Assembly (NCBI GenBank): GCA_910575545.1
Contig: CAJTFH010000014.1
Location: 16,517-80,516 of the forward strand
Origin: Bacteroidales bacterium
GTDB lineage: Bacteria > Bacteroidota > Bacteroidia > Bacteroidales > Muribaculaceae
Length of the DNA stretch: 64,000 bases
Direction of reading: 5' to 3'
Shown: one piece after another, positions 1-9,506 of the stretch
Numbering within the stretch: the first letter of the stretch is position 1
How the letters are laid out: each line of letters opens with the position of its first letter
The notes under the pieces: generated by a model
Seen by the model: the letters and a program-made list of their open reading frames with translations, nothing else
What the model was told of the DNA's origin: nothing
The model's database searches: none
Made by a program: the position numbers and the translations under genes

Positions 1-255
1 AACATGGGCTGTGAGATAGGCCACACATCAACACCCATCATCCCGCTCTTCATCCGCGACGACTTCAAGACATTTGCCATCACCCGCGACCTTTTCGAGG
101 AAGGCATCTTCGTCAACCCCGTAGTGACACCAGCCGTAGCACCGCATGACACCCTGATCCGCTTCAGCCTCATGGCAACCCACACACGCGAACAGGTGCA
201 ACAGGCCCTCGACAAAATTCAGAAAGTATTCCGCGCCCACAACCTTATCCCGTAA
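1..255 (+). CDS. alpha-oxoamine synthase family aminotransferase, C-terminal fragment
   Basis: The 3' end of a gene whose start lies left of the window; the frame is open from base 1. The last ~84 residues match the C-terminal small domain of the alpha-oxoamine synthases (glycine C-acetyltransferase, 8-amino-7-oxononanoate synthase, serine palmitoyltransferase), which are PLP enzymes condensing an amino acid with an acyl-CoA. Visible family features are GHTSTPIIPLFI, the GIFVNPVVTPAVAP stretch and the RFSLMATHTREQV segment. The PLP lysine is outside the window. In Bacteroidales a serine palmitoyltransferase for sphingolipids is the most common member, but the fragment does not decide which enzyme this is. 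Confidence 0.8.
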   Translation, partial: NMGCEIGHTSTPIIPLFIRDDFKTFAITRDLFEEGIFVNPVVTPAVAPHDTLIRFSLMATHTREQVQQALDKIQKVFRAHNLIP

Positions 256-286
256 GGTTGTTGCGCCGGCAACCAGACATATATCC

Positions 287-2284
287 ATGAAAAAAACAAC
301 CACAAAAACCGTAGCCGCACTCTTTGTGCTGGCCACGGTTTTGTCATCTGCAGAAACCTCAGTTGCAGAGCAGACTCCACGTTACGCCACCCGGCTGATA
401 GAATACCGCCCAGCCCCGGGGCAGTTCATGAATCTCGACATAACACTCGACTCCACTGCGGTGCTCGGTCCGGTCAACCCTGCCGCCACTGAAACACCCG
501 GCGACGCCCAGACCTCCGGGCTGGTATCACTCGGCTCTTTCGGCGGATATATAATCCTCGGTTTCGACCGGCCCGTTGAAAACAACCCGCAGAATCCCTA
601 CGGAGTTGACTTCACCATCTTCGGAAACGCAATGGGCACAGGGTCATCGTGCGAACCCGCAGCCGTCCAGGTCATGAAAGACCTCAACGGCAACGGACTC
701 CCCGACGACGGCCCCTGGCTTGAACTCGCCGGAAGCGACTATTGGCTCGAAACAACACGACGCAACATAGCAGCCACATATTCAAACCCCGGCTACAACA
801 CCTCACATGCCGTTGCTTTCAAAACCTCCGACGGCACATCAGGCGCAGTTCTACCCGTAGCGGCACACACTCAGCAATATTACCCCGACCCATACCTGTT
901 TCCATCCATCCCACCCGACAATTACACCCTAACCGGCAACATAATAAAGGGCGCGATTGACCCACGGAATCCCAAAAACCTCTCCTTTTTCCGCACACCG
1001 GCATTCGGCTATGCTGATTCAAGGCTCACTCCTGCGGCAATAGCCACAACCTCACCACGCAACCCCTACCACACAGACAGCAATGGCACACCCGCCGACG
1101 GATTCGACATATCATGGGCCGTAGATGCCGAAGGAAACCATGTGGAACTCGACCAAATCGACTTCATCAGAATCTACACGGCCATGTCGGCCAATATGGG
1201 ATGGCTCGGCGAGATATCCCCAGAAATCGCAGGTGTATCGGTAACAATTCCCGACCCTGACTATATCCCACGGGATTTTTATATCCATTACATCGGCGCG
1301 CAATCGCCACAGGTAATCGTCGGCACAACAACGCGGTTCCAGGGCATATTATTCAAAAACGGACATCCATGCAGCGAAGGGACGCCCCACTACACCATAT
1401 CAGACCCGTCGATAGGCACTATCGACGCCAACGGCAACTTCACCGCCCTAAAAAACGGGAAAACAACCCTGAGCTACTCCCAAAGCGACAAAGCTGAACC
1501 CGACGAAATCGAAATATACGTCACAACCCTCACCGGAGTGGGCATAGACATTAACGCCACGGCTTCTGCAACAGCGTCAGCTAAATGCATCGTCGGCGAG
1601 AACCTGTTCATTCCGGTTGTCAGCCTCGACAATGGCAAAGAGGTCATCCCCGGAGTGAGCGGCAACAGGTTCGCCAACGACACATACAAGTGGTACAATT
1701 CAAATCCGAAAACAGGAATAGTCGACGACTGCGGCACTTTCACAGCCCTGGCCGCCGGAAACACAGTCTTGACAGTGGAGTCACAGACCGACCCATCACT
1801 ATATGCCGAAATCAAAATCACGGTAGAAAACGCCGCCTCACCCACCCTACGAAACGAATCAATCAGCATCACACCCGACAACAAATCTGGCGTGTGGGCA
1901 AACACCAACCTGTTCCGCACAGCCGACCGGTCCACCGTGTTCATCAAACAGGCAACACCGCGTAATGGCAAACTCCCCGTCCTGCTCCAAGGCAACCGCA
2001 TCATCTACGATTGCACAGGCCTTGAGCCATTCTCCGACATACTCGACCTTGAAATAACCCATCATGGCAACAATGCCACATTCTCCATCCCGGTGGATTT
2101 CTCAGGCGACACCTCCCTGCTCCCTTCCATTACGGAAAACGGCAACGCCGCAACAGACCAGTCCAATGCCCCCATCCTGATCTACAATCTCACAGGCACA
2201 CCTGTAAATACCGGCCACCTGTCGCCCGGTATCTACATCATACGCCGTGGCTCCCGCACAACAAAAATCCACATCAACCAATGA
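287..2284 (+). CDS. secreted Ig-like (Big_2-type) surface protein with T9SS-like C-terminal tail
   Basis: A 665-residue protein with a signal peptide (residues 1-28, MKKTTTKTVAALFVLATVLSS). The first ~330 residues form a conserved Bacteroidales cell-surface domain with an FGGYIILGFD strand, an FTIFGNAMG motif and a DLNGNGLPDDGPW loop that looks calcium-binding. Two bacterial Ig-like repeats follow; phrases such as GTIDANGNFTALKNGKTTLSYS and GIVDDCGTFTALAAGNTVLTV are typical of Big_2. The last ~35 residues (IYNLTGTPV...LSPGIYIIRRG...KIHIN) resemble a type IX secretion sorting tail. That would fit porW and porX further along the window. Substrate or partner is unknown. A terminator hairpin follows the stop at once. 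Confidence 0.7.
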   Translation: MKKTTTKTVAALFVLATVLSSAETSVAEQTPRYATRLIEYRPAPGQFMNLDITLDSTAVLGPVNPAATETPGDAQTSGLVSLGSFGGYIILGFDRPVENNPQNPYGVDFTIFGNAMGTGSSCEPAAVQVMKDLNGNGLPDDGPWLELAGSDYWLETTRRNIAATYSNPGYNTSHAVAFKTSDGTSGAVLPVAAHTQQYYPDPYLFPSIPPDNYTLTGNIIKGAIDPRNPKNLSFFRTPAFGYADSRLTPAAIATTSPRNPYHTDSNGTPADGFDISWAVDAEGNHVELDQIDFIRIYTAMSANMGWLGEISPEIAGVSVTIPDPDYIPRDFYIHYIGAQSPQVIVGTTTRFQGILFKNGHPCSEGTPHYTISDPSIGTIDANGNFTALKNGKTTLSYSQSDKAEPDEIEIYVTTLTGVGIDINATASATASAKCIVGENLFIPVVSLDNGKEVIPGVSGNRFANDTYKWYNSNPKTGIVDDCGTFTALAAGNTVLTVESQTDPSLYAEIKITVENAASPTLRNESISITPDNKSGVWANTNLFRTADRSTVFIKQATPRNGKLPVLLQGNRIIYDCTGLEPFSDILDLEITHHGNNATFSIPVDFSGDTSLLPSITENGNAATDQSNAPILIYNLTGTPVNTGHLSPGIYIIRRGSRTTKIHINQ

Positions 2285-2289
2285 CCGGC

Positions 2290-2327
2290 CGAAAACCGCC
2301 CACAACTATCTGTAGGCGGTTTTTTAA
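2290..2327 (+). terminator. rho-independent terminator after the surface protein gene
   Basis: A 9-bp stem (AAAACCGCC at 2292-2300 with GGCGGTTTT at 2315-2323) and a 14-nt loop, followed by a T-rich run. It starts 8 nt after the stop at 2284. Confidence 0.8.
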
Positions 2328-2414
2328 TTACAACACATTACTCCCCCCCCCATCATACTTGTTAAATCCGCACCACTTCAACAAAATATATTTTCATTTG
2401 TCACAAAAATCACT

Positions 2415-2422
2415 TATCTTTG
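2415..2422 (+). promoter_or_regulatory. Bacteroidales -7 element upstream of the CHASE2/caspase block
   Basis: TATCTTTG fits the Bacteroidota housekeeping -7 consensus TAnnTTTG. No well-spaced -33 TTTG is visible; the nearest TTTG, at 2397-2400, is too close. It is the only good match ahead of the seven-gene block. A start site near 2428 would leave a very short leader before the GTG at 2445, which favours the ATG at 2469. Confidence 0.5.
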
Positions 2423-2444
2423 CATATCATTTGAAAAGACACCT

Positions 2445-3641
2445 GTGAAAGCACCTGTGAAAGCATCCATGAAAACACTCAAGCATATGGCACCCAAACT
2501 CTTGAAGGCTTTGGGAATCACAATTCTTGCGTTCATACTTTCCACGGTGCTAATGCGGCCGTTTTCATTTTCAGCATCGGCTTTCCTATCAAATCCCGAA
2601 AAGAGCGACTTTGCAATCACCGACTTCTATAGCATCGTTGCCGACTCCCGTCCGGTGCGCACAATCGACGACGACATAGTTGTCATAAACCTCAACGGCC
2701 TCGACCGGGAAGGTATAGCACAGGTGCTTGAACTGATGCCGCTGCTCTCTCCGGCCGCCGTAGGCCTCGATGTGGCGTTTGTCGAGCCGCGCGACAACGA
2801 TTCCCGTCTGCTTGCTGCAATAGCCGGTTGCCCCAACCTCGTGATGCCAGTAGCGCTAAACCAAAACAGCGGCAATGGGAAATTCTCTTTAGGGGAGATT
2901 TCATTTTTCGCCGATTCAACAGCACGCCACGTCCCGCTCGGAGCCACCAACCTCCCCGCCCGCTACGCAAAAAGCACAATCCGCGAGTTCCGCACATTCT
3001 TCCCAATCAACCATAGCATCGTCAACTACACCGACTCTATCCCGTCGTTTGTAGTAGCCGTTGCACAAACCGCCCGCCCTTCCCTCGCCGAAGTTCTGGC
3101 CAGACGCGGCAACACCCTGGAGATGATTAACTACCCTTCGCGCAGCTTCCGCATCTTCAACCCCGAGGAAATTGTCGGCAACGCCCATCTGATGGCCGGG
3201 AAGATACTGCTTCTGGGCGACACCGACGACCTTGCCGACATGCATGCAACCCCGGTCACCTCAACCATGTCCGGAGTCATGATTCATGCCCATGCCCTCT
3301 CCACCATTATACATAATGGGTATCTCGACTCATTCACCAAAGCCCAAAACCTAACTTTAGCATTCGCATTATGCCTCATCATCGTGCTCACAAGCGTGAT
3401 GCTCCCCATAGGTATCAAAGGGCTGATAATGCGTATAACGCAGGTGGCCCTCCTCTACTTCGTAGTACGCCTTGGCTACTCGCTATTTCTCGACCACAAC
3501 ATGGTAATCGACTTTTCATATGCCTTGCTGATGCTCGCCTTCGGGTTATTTGCTTGCGACATATGGATAGGTCTGACGAACATATGGCTGGGTCTGCGCA
3601 GACGTTACCGCAAATTGGTTGCGGCACGCGCACAACTCTGA
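2445..3641 (+). CDS. stand-alone CHASE2-domain membrane sensor
   Basis: A 398-residue protein with an N-terminal membrane helix (about 18-45), an extracytoplasmic CHASE2 domain (about 55-290) and three closely spaced C-terminal membrane helices (about 300-385). CHASE2 hallmarks are the VVINLNGLDREGIAQVLELM segment, AAVGLDVAFVEPRDND and GKILLLGDTDDLADMHATPV. CHASE2 is known as an extracellular sensor normally fused to a kinase, cyclase or other output. Here the protein ends after the membrane helices and a short basic tail, so any output must come from another protein. Three starts are in frame: GTG 2445, GTG 2457 and ATG 2469. The ATG fits the promoter position best. First gene of the co-directional block ending at 12768; the ligand is unknown. 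Confidence 0.8.
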   Translation: MKAPVKASMKTLKHMAPKLLKALGITILAFILSTVLMRPFSFSASAFLSNPEKSDFAITDFYSIVADSRPVRTIDDDIVVINLNGLDREGIAQVLELMPLLSPAAVGLDVAFVEPRDNDSRLLAAIAGCPNLVMPVALNQNSGNGKFSLGEISFFADSTARHVPLGATNLPARYAKSTIREFRTFFPINHSIVNYTDSIPSFVVAVAQTARPSLAEVLARRGNTLEMINYPSRSFRIFNPEEIVGNAHLMAGKILLLGDTDDLADMHATPVTSTMSGVMIHAHALSTIIHNGYLDSFTKAQNLTLAFALCLIIVLTSVMLPIGIKGLIMRITQVALLYFVVRLGYSLFLDHNMVIDFSYALLMLAFGLFACDIWIGLTNIWLGLRRRYRKLVAARAQL

Positions 3642-3698
3642 AACCTCTACATCAAACATCAAACCAAATCTTTAACCCCGCCCGTTAATCCAATCATT

Positions 3699-4544
3699 AT
3701 GAAAAAATTGCTACTCGTTTCCATCATATCGGCACTGGGATCATTGGTTGCAGTCGCACAATATTCCATACACTCCCTTTCAGGCGATGTAAAGCTGAAA
3801 AAAGGTATGCAGTTTGTGCCCGTAGCCAAAGGCACGTCCCTGACGGCCGCCGACGTGCTCGAACTCGGAGAAGGGGCATCAATAGAAATTTTCAACACCA
3901 CAAACTCTCAGACCTACAAATGCGTCAAACCCGGCCTGTCGAGTGTGTCAGGCATAATAATCAGCGCAACCTCCTTGGCCTCAAACAAAGGGAAAAGCAT
4001 CCGCGACAACATGAATTTCTCACGCTCATCAGCATCAGGAACCGGCCATGTCTACGTTGAATCAGGCATGGTGAAACGCACCATGGCCACCTACGACCCC
4101 GAAGCACGTAACATCGAAGTCGACCCACGTGAGCTGTCGCGTTTCGTTGTCAACGCATTGCGTAACCCCGATGCAGTGAAGGATACTGAATGTCCGGCTG
4201 CTTTCACCCACACACCAAACCCACACGGAGGCCTCAGCTTCTCAATCGGCAACACCCTCTCATCACCGATTTATTTCAACGTAATCAAAGTGGCTGATAA
4301 CGCCATATCGAAAGTCTGCATTTCCGAACTCGGCCAGCCCTCCGGCAGCTACGTTCTCCTCCCTGCCCAGACAATATCGCGCGAGCACCTGTCGCCCATG
4401 GCCGCTAACGAGCGCCATATCCTCATAATGACACATTTCAACTTCGATGTCGACAAACTGATCGAGCAAATCGAAACCACCGTTCAGTCTGGTGACAATT
4501 CAATCCCCGACAGCTCTCTCAACGTTTATTTCTCCATCCTTTAA
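3699..4544 (+). CDS. secreted FecR-like domain protein
   Basis: A 281-residue protein with a clear signal peptide (MKKLLLVSIISALGSLVAVAQ). Residues ~22-110 (YSIHSLSGDVKLKKG..., PVAKGTSLTAADVLELGEGASIEIFN) have the pattern of a FecR-type domain: a 'G.V....G..V..G..L...D.L.l..GA.l.l' beta-fold that usually lies in the periplasm. The rest (about 140-281) matches nothing I recognise, but contains strand-rich text ending in SLNVYFSIL. It lies 57 nt after the CHASE2 gene. FecR-like and CHASE2 genes are often neighbours in other bacteria (recollection, not searched), which supports joint function. It is not a classical FecR anti-sigma factor: no sigma factor or TonB receptor is near. Confidence 0.6.
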   Translation: MKKLLLVSIISALGSLVAVAQYSIHSLSGDVKLKKGMQFVPVAKGTSLTAADVLELGEGASIEIFNTTNSQTYKCVKPGLSSVSGIIISATSLASNKGKSIRDNMNFSRSSASGTGHVYVESGMVKRTMATYDPEARNIEVDPRELSRFVVNALRNPDAVKDTECPAAFTHTPNPHGGLSFSIGNTLSSPIYFNVIKVADNAISKVCISELGQPSGSYVLLPAQTISREHLSPMAANERHILIMTHFNFDVDKLIEQIETTVQSGDNSIPDSSLNVYFSIL

Positions 4545-4668
4545 AAACCACTGATGTACCGGCTTCCCTTAAAGACCTTTGCGACCTTAAAGCCCTTGGT
4601 GGCCTCCTCCCTCTTTTGAATTCAACCTGCCCCCAATAAGCCTTTTATAAACCATTCATATCTATTTT

Positions 4669-6741
4669 ATGCACTTTAATTCTTTTTGCAAACAGAGCTT
4701 AATGGCAATCGCCGTTCTGGCCTTATGCTATTCAACCGCAGACGCACAACGCACTGATTACCACTACAAACGCACTAACACACCTGAAGGCATCGCTACC
4801 AAAGACATGATTATCTACGACTGGGCCGGCGATGGCGTGCAGACCCTGCGCGGCGAACATATGCTGAATCTCGGCAAAGCAATCCGCAAAGTCAAAATAA
4901 ATCCTACCGGAACCAGTCTCATCGTCCTCGCCGATGAAAAGAAAGCCCCAGTGCTCGCGGTTTTCGCCACTGACGCAGTCAACCACCAACTCCACAAATT
5001 CAATAACAAAAAAGAAGGCATCCCCTCTGCCATGGCCTACACCGCAGATGCCCGCCGGTTGGTCGTTACTTCCGGCAACAATGCCAACGTCTACGACCCC
5101 CGTGCCTTCGTACGCCTCGACCAGTTCGAGCTCCCATACACCCCCACAGAAATAACCATAAGCTCAAACGGCTATTTCCTGGCAATCACCGACGGCCACA
5201 ATGTCAATGTGTTCAACTTTGAAGGGCGCAACCAACGCAAAGCATGGAACTTCGACGCCAATGTGACCGACATGGCTTTCTCAGCTGATAACGACGAATT
5301 CGCCATACTCACCGACGACGGAGTTGTCAACATCTACGACACCCGCAGCTTCCTCACCAAAAAAGCTATCGACGACGCCGGCCAGGGTCTTTCAATGGCA
5401 TATAACTTCGACGGAAAATATCTGGCAGTGGCAACATCGCCCGAAGTTGTCACAATCTACAACCTCCTCGACAACGAAGACCGCGACACTTTCGCCGTAG
5501 AAAACGGTGGCATGAGCCAACTGGCTTTCATCTCAGACATCCACTACAACACACTGTTGGCCTACAACACCCAAAACGCAGTACACGTTAAACGAATGAC
5601 AAAACTCGCCCCATACTACGGCAAACTTATCAACGAGCAACTAAACGAGCGCATGGACGAATGGATGAAGATGCTCCCCGGCGAAACTCTCGAACAATAC
5701 CAGACCCGTGTCAACGACACCACCCGCGACGCCCAGCGTAAACTCTTCGAAGCCGAAATTTCAACATCATTCGCCAACGACCTGGTAAACATGGCAACCG
5801 TGTCGCTCGGCAACTACGACCGCTCCAACGGAGTGCTCGCCGTAGCATTCGACAACATGCCGACCATCTTCCTAAACGTGCCCGAAACAGACCTGACATC
5901 ATTCAACAATGCCGACGACCTCCAGTTCAAAAACGCCAAATACGGTGTGATGCCAAACGACCACTTCGAGATGATATATGCCGAAGTCCACAATAACGCC
6001 GACGGCAAAACATACATCTTCAGCAATCTCGACCGCGTCAACCTCAACTATATGACATCCGACGACAATGTAGTTTCGCTCGACATCATCCAGCAGCAGA
6101 AGATGGAAGAACTCCGCCTGCAGGAACTCCGCGAAAAAATCATAGCCGAGGCAAAAAGCAGCAACGTTATATCAGACCATACTAACATCACAGTCGACTC
6201 ACGCGTAGTGCCCGATTATGATGCCGACGGCAACAAAATCCTAAACTACCTTGTGAGCTTCACCTACCAGGTCGAACCTGAATTCTCAGCCGTTGAAGAC
6301 TTCGCCCCCGGAAAATACCGCATCTCTGAATCAGGCGCCGCAAGTGCCATGCTGAAAATCGTGAAAGAAGCCTTTGAAGGCGACTTCGCCCAATATTTCA
6401 AACCCGGCAAAAAACTGCTTGTGAAACTCTCCGGAACCGCCGACGCAACACCAATCCACCGTGGAATAGCCTACGATGGTGTTTACGGCGAATTTGAAAA
6501 CGAACCGGTTTACCAGAACGGACGCCTTACCGGCATGACCGTCACCAGCAAAGACGGCATCAAGGAAAACGAACAGCTCGCTTTCATACGTGCATGTGCC
6601 GTTAAAGACTTCCTATCCAACAATGTGACCAACATCAACGACATGAACACCGAGTATTCCCACCATGTGGCTGTCAGCGAAGACAAAGGAAGCGAATTCC
6701 GCCGCATCACGGCTGAATTCACCTTCGTTGACGCCTTCTAA
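4669..6741 (+). CDS. secreted beta-propeller (WD40-like) protein with RVND module and OmpA-like C-terminus
   Basis: A 690-residue protein with a signal peptide (about 1-26, cut after ADA). Residues ~50-320 are WD40-like propeller repeats: phrases such as KINPTGTSLIVLADEKKAPVL, ITISSNGYFLAITDGHNVNVF and MAFSADNDEFAILTDDGVVNI recur at about 40-residue spacing. Residues ~325-460 form a module (W332, GETLEQYQTRVND at 338-350, FLNVPE near 401-406) that also occurs in the caspase protein downstream. A charged helix (QQQKMEELRLQELREKI) links it to a C-terminal domain (about 545-690) with the OmpA-like pattern LSGTAD...NEQLAFIRACAVKDFL...RRITAEF. The propeller is probably a protein-binding platform and the OmpA-like part may hold it near peptidoglycan; both are inference. 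Confidence 0.65.
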   Translation: MHFNSFCKQSLMAIAVLALCYSTADAQRTDYHYKRTNTPEGIATKDMIIYDWAGDGVQTLRGEHMLNLGKAIRKVKINPTGTSLIVLADEKKAPVLAVFATDAVNHQLHKFNNKKEGIPSAMAYTADARRLVVTSGNNANVYDPRAFVRLDQFELPYTPTEITISSNGYFLAITDGHNVNVFNFEGRNQRKAWNFDANVTDMAFSADNDEFAILTDDGVVNIYDTRSFLTKKAIDDAGQGLSMAYNFDGKYLAVATSPEVVTIYNLLDNEDRDTFAVENGGMSQLAFISDIHYNTLLAYNTQNAVHVKRMTKLAPYYGKLINEQLNERMDEWMKMLPGETLEQYQTRVNDTTRDAQRKLFEAEISTSFANDLVNMATVSLGNYDRSNGVLAVAFDNMPTIFLNVPETDLTSFNNADDLQFKNAKYGVMPNDHFEMIYAEVHNNADGKTYIFSNLDRVNLNYMTSDDNVVSLDIIQQQKMEELRLQELREKIIAEAKSSNVISDHTNITVDSRVVPDYDADGNKILNYLVSFTYQVEPEFSAVEDFAPGKYRISESGAASAMLKIVKEAFEGDFAQYFKPGKKLLVKLSGTADATPIHRGIAYDGVYGEFENEPVYQNGRLTGMTVTSKDGIKENEQLAFIRACAVKDFLSNNVTNINDMNTEYSHHVAVSEDKGSEFRRITAEFTFVDAF

Positions 6742-6783
6742 CAGATTGTCTGAAACTGCTTTAGACAATCTTTAACCCCAAAC

Positions 6784-9474
6784 ATGAGGTATACAACATC
6801 AGATATGAAACGAAACATAAAAACACTGCTTCTACTCTCATTCGCAACTGCAGCTTCGCTCTGCAGCATAAACCTTTTAGCTGACGACGACATCTCCATG
6901 CCCGGCATGGAGATGCCTCTCGGCATTCCATCGCTGACACCTGTCAATGCAGCCTCGACAGACTCTCTGACTGCCACAGAAGAAAACACCGACAGCCTTA
7001 TGGCTGTGCGACGCCAGCAAGCATTCGACCTGGCTGCTACCGATTATGAGAATGTAACACGTCTGCGGTCTCAAGGCGAACCGGAAGAAAGCTATTTTCC
7101 CGAAGTATACCGCTGCTTCAACCTTAGCGTCGAAGCCCTCAAACTCATCGAACCGGGGCAACCTGAATATGCTCGGCTTAAAGGGATTCTGCGTGACATC
7201 CACCGCTATCTCGAAGAGGGAGCCTTCTATTATTCCGGCAAAAACAACTCGGCCGGAATGGTGAAATTCGCACGCGCTTTCGTTGATATAAAAACCATGG
7301 ATGAATTCGCCGACGACAACCTGCAGGTCAATGCCAACTACTATCCGTCGTTGGTTTATTGTGCAGCTTCCGGCGCATATAACGAAAAAGACTACGACGG
7401 GGCAATCAGATATTTCAAGGAATATTTCGCCACCGGCGACCCCCGCTACCGCGAACAGATCCACATCTTCATGGGACAGGCCTGCCTGAACTCCCAGAAC
7501 TATAACCTCGCGGTCACAACCCTGAACGAGGGGGTCAAACAATTCCCCCAGAACTTCTCCATGCTCCAACTCGCCATACAGGCTTGTATCGACGGCGGCA
7601 TGGCAGAATACATGCAAGACTTCCTCGACAAAGCCATCGCTCTGCGGCCCAACGACGAAACCCTTCTCAACATCCAGGGGAAACTATATGAAGACCGGGG
7701 CGAATACCAGAAGGCCCTCGACCTGTTCAGCCGTCTCGACATGCTCCACCCCAACAACCTGTCCGTGACCAAACACATCGCCCTGTGCTACTACAACATA
7801 GCCTCAAACTACTCGAACATGGCCGTCGGCGAAACCGACGAGAAAACCGAGAAGAAATACCGCCGACAGGCAAAAAATTATTTCTCCGACGCTGTGATGA
7901 AACTATCACAGGTCACAGCCTCAGACCCCACTGCGGTGAAATACCTGAAAGCATTGGCCGTAAGCCACCTATTCCTCGACAACAAAGACATGTTCAAAGA
8001 GGTGAACACCCGTCTGCAGGCACTCGGCGAAGACCCTCTCGACGAAATGTATATGCCCCCTACTGTCAGCTACAACGAAAAAGGCAACCGCAACTATGAA
8101 ATGGCAGGAAACTCGGTGCTTGCAACCGAAGACACCCCGTCATATTCCCAGTTCGCCAAACCGTTTATAGAAGACAACCTCGCGAAATGGACCCGTCGCG
8201 GAGAATTTGAAAAACTCTCCGACTACCAGGTGCGCGTCAACGACCAGACTATCCAGGCCGAATATGAGCGTCTGAGCCAACAGGCACAGAAAGACTACCT
8301 CGACCTGTTCAGCCACAAACTACGCATCAACGACCTGCGTCTGCAGCCTTATGATGCCAACAACGAAGTCTACAAAATCGAATCGGCCTACGGCCCGATT
8401 CTTCTCAATGTGCCGCTGAAAAACAATGAGGCAGAACTATTCCGCGCCAACTGGAACAACGTGCGCTTCAAAGCCCCGCGCTACTACATCAAAAACGACA
8501 AGGTGCAGCTCTCGTCAATCACATTCGTGACACCGGCAAACAAAACCTACACCTACAACGTCAACGACGAGATAACCTACGCCAACACACGCGTGGACAT
8601 CGACTTTGAAGCCATACTCCGAAAAGCCAACGCCGACATGGCCGGCAACTCCGCGCCAACCGATGGAGGAAAAGTGCGCATAACCCTGAAATCCGATGTC
8701 GACACCGACATTCCGGAAACCAACAAACGTGCGCCCAACACAGTGGCCGTAATCATCGCCAACGAAGATTATGCCAATGTGTCGCAAGTTAAATCGGCGC
8801 TCAACGATGGTGAAGCATTCCGCCTGTATTGCACCAGGACACTCGGCATTCCCGAGCAGAACGTCAGGTTCTACAGCAACGCCACCCTCGGTTCGATGCT
8901 ACGCTCGATTGCCGACCTGCGCCACACCGTCGACGCTCTCGGACCCGACTCAGACGTAATTTTTTACTACGCCGGACATGGTATGCCAGATGAAAGCACC
9001 CACGACGCCTTCCTGCTTCCGGTCGATGCCGACGGCATGATCACCGAAAGCTGCTATCCCCTCAGCAGACTCTACAAAGAGCTCGCCGACCTGAAAGCAT
9101 CTTCCGTGATGGTGTTCCTCGACGCATGTTTCAGCGGTGCACAACGCGACGGAGGCATGCTTATGGCCGCCCGTGGCGTGGCCATCAAGCCGAAAACCAC
9201 CGCACCGGCAGGCAACATGTTCGTGCTCAGCGCGGCTTCCGACAAAGAGACTGCGCTCCCGTATGCAGAGAAGAACCACGGCATGTTCACCTACTTCCTG
9301 CTCAAAAAGCTCCAGGAAACAAAAGGAAACGCCACTCTGAAGGAAATCAGCGATTACGTAATCGACAAGGTAAAAGTGCAGTCTAACCTCGTGAACAAAA
9401 AGCCGCAGACACCGTCTGTGACAACATCTGGAACCATGACCCGCAACTATACCAAAAAGAAACTACGTCCCTGA
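6784..9474 (+). CDS. exported TPR-caspase (peptidase C14 family)
   Basis: An 896-residue protein with an N-terminal signal sequence. The ATG at 6784 and the one at 6808 (giving MKRNIKTLLLLSFA) are both possible starts. Residues ~100-420 are TPR-like helical repeats (YDGAIRYFKEYFATGD, YNLAVTTLNEGVKQFPQN, YQKALDLFSRLDMLHPNN). Residues ~465-600 repeat the RVND module of the upstream propeller protein (W469, DYQVRVND 480-487, LLNVP 540-544). Residues ~668-885 are a caspase-like domain with the catalytic dyad visible as H732 in FYYAGHG and C782 in FLDACFSG (numbered from 6784). It is predicted to be a cysteine endopeptidase acting in the envelope or outside the cell. Specificity cannot be read. 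A second caspase, at 43292-44713, is a close relative. Confidence 0.85.
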   Translation: MRYTTSDMKRNIKTLLLLSFATAASLCSINLLADDDISMPGMEMPLGIPSLTPVNAASTDSLTATEENTDSLMAVRRQQAFDLAATDYENVTRLRSQGEPEESYFPEVYRCFNLSVEALKLIEPGQPEYARLKGILRDIHRYLEEGAFYYSGKNNSAGMVKFARAFVDIKTMDEFADDNLQVNANYYPSLVYCAASGAYNEKDYDGAIRYFKEYFATGDPRYREQIHIFMGQACLNSQNYNLAVTTLNEGVKQFPQNFSMLQLAIQACIDGGMAEYMQDFLDKAIALRPNDETLLNIQGKLYEDRGEYQKALDLFSRLDMLHPNNLSVTKHIALCYYNIASNYSNMAVGETDEKTEKKYRRQAKNYFSDAVMKLSQVTASDPTAVKYLKALAVSHLFLDNKDMFKEVNTRLQALGEDPLDEMYMPPTVSYNEKGNRNYEMAGNSVLATEDTPSYSQFAKPFIEDNLAKWTRRGEFEKLSDYQVRVNDQTIQAEYERLSQQAQKDYLDLFSHKLRINDLRLQPYDANNEVYKIESAYGPILLNVPLKNNEAELFRANWNNVRFKAPRYYIKNDKVQLSSITFVTPANKTYTYNVNDEITYANTRVDIDFEAILRKANADMAGNSAPTDGGKVRITLKSDVDTDIPETNKRAPNTVAVIIANEDYANVSQVKSALNDGEAFRLYCTRTLGIPEQNVRFYSNATLGSMLRSIADLRHTVDALGPDSDVIFYYAGHGMPDESTHDAFLLPVDADGMITESCYPLSRLYKELADLKASSVMVFLDACFSGAQRDGGMLMAARGVAIKPKTTAPAGNMFVLSAASDKETALPYAEKNHGMFTYFLLKKLQETKGNATLKEISDYVIDKVKVQSNLVNKKPQTPSVTTSGTMTRNYTKKKLRP

Positions 9475-9506
9475 CAAAACATCCACCTACAAGAAACATA
9501 GAAAAG

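Noticed and set aside
3699..4544. FecR anti-sigma factor of a TonB regulatory system
   Set aside because: It has a cleavable signal peptide, no N-terminal cytoplasmic domain, and no sigma factor or TonB receptor beside it; only the FecR-like fold is supported.
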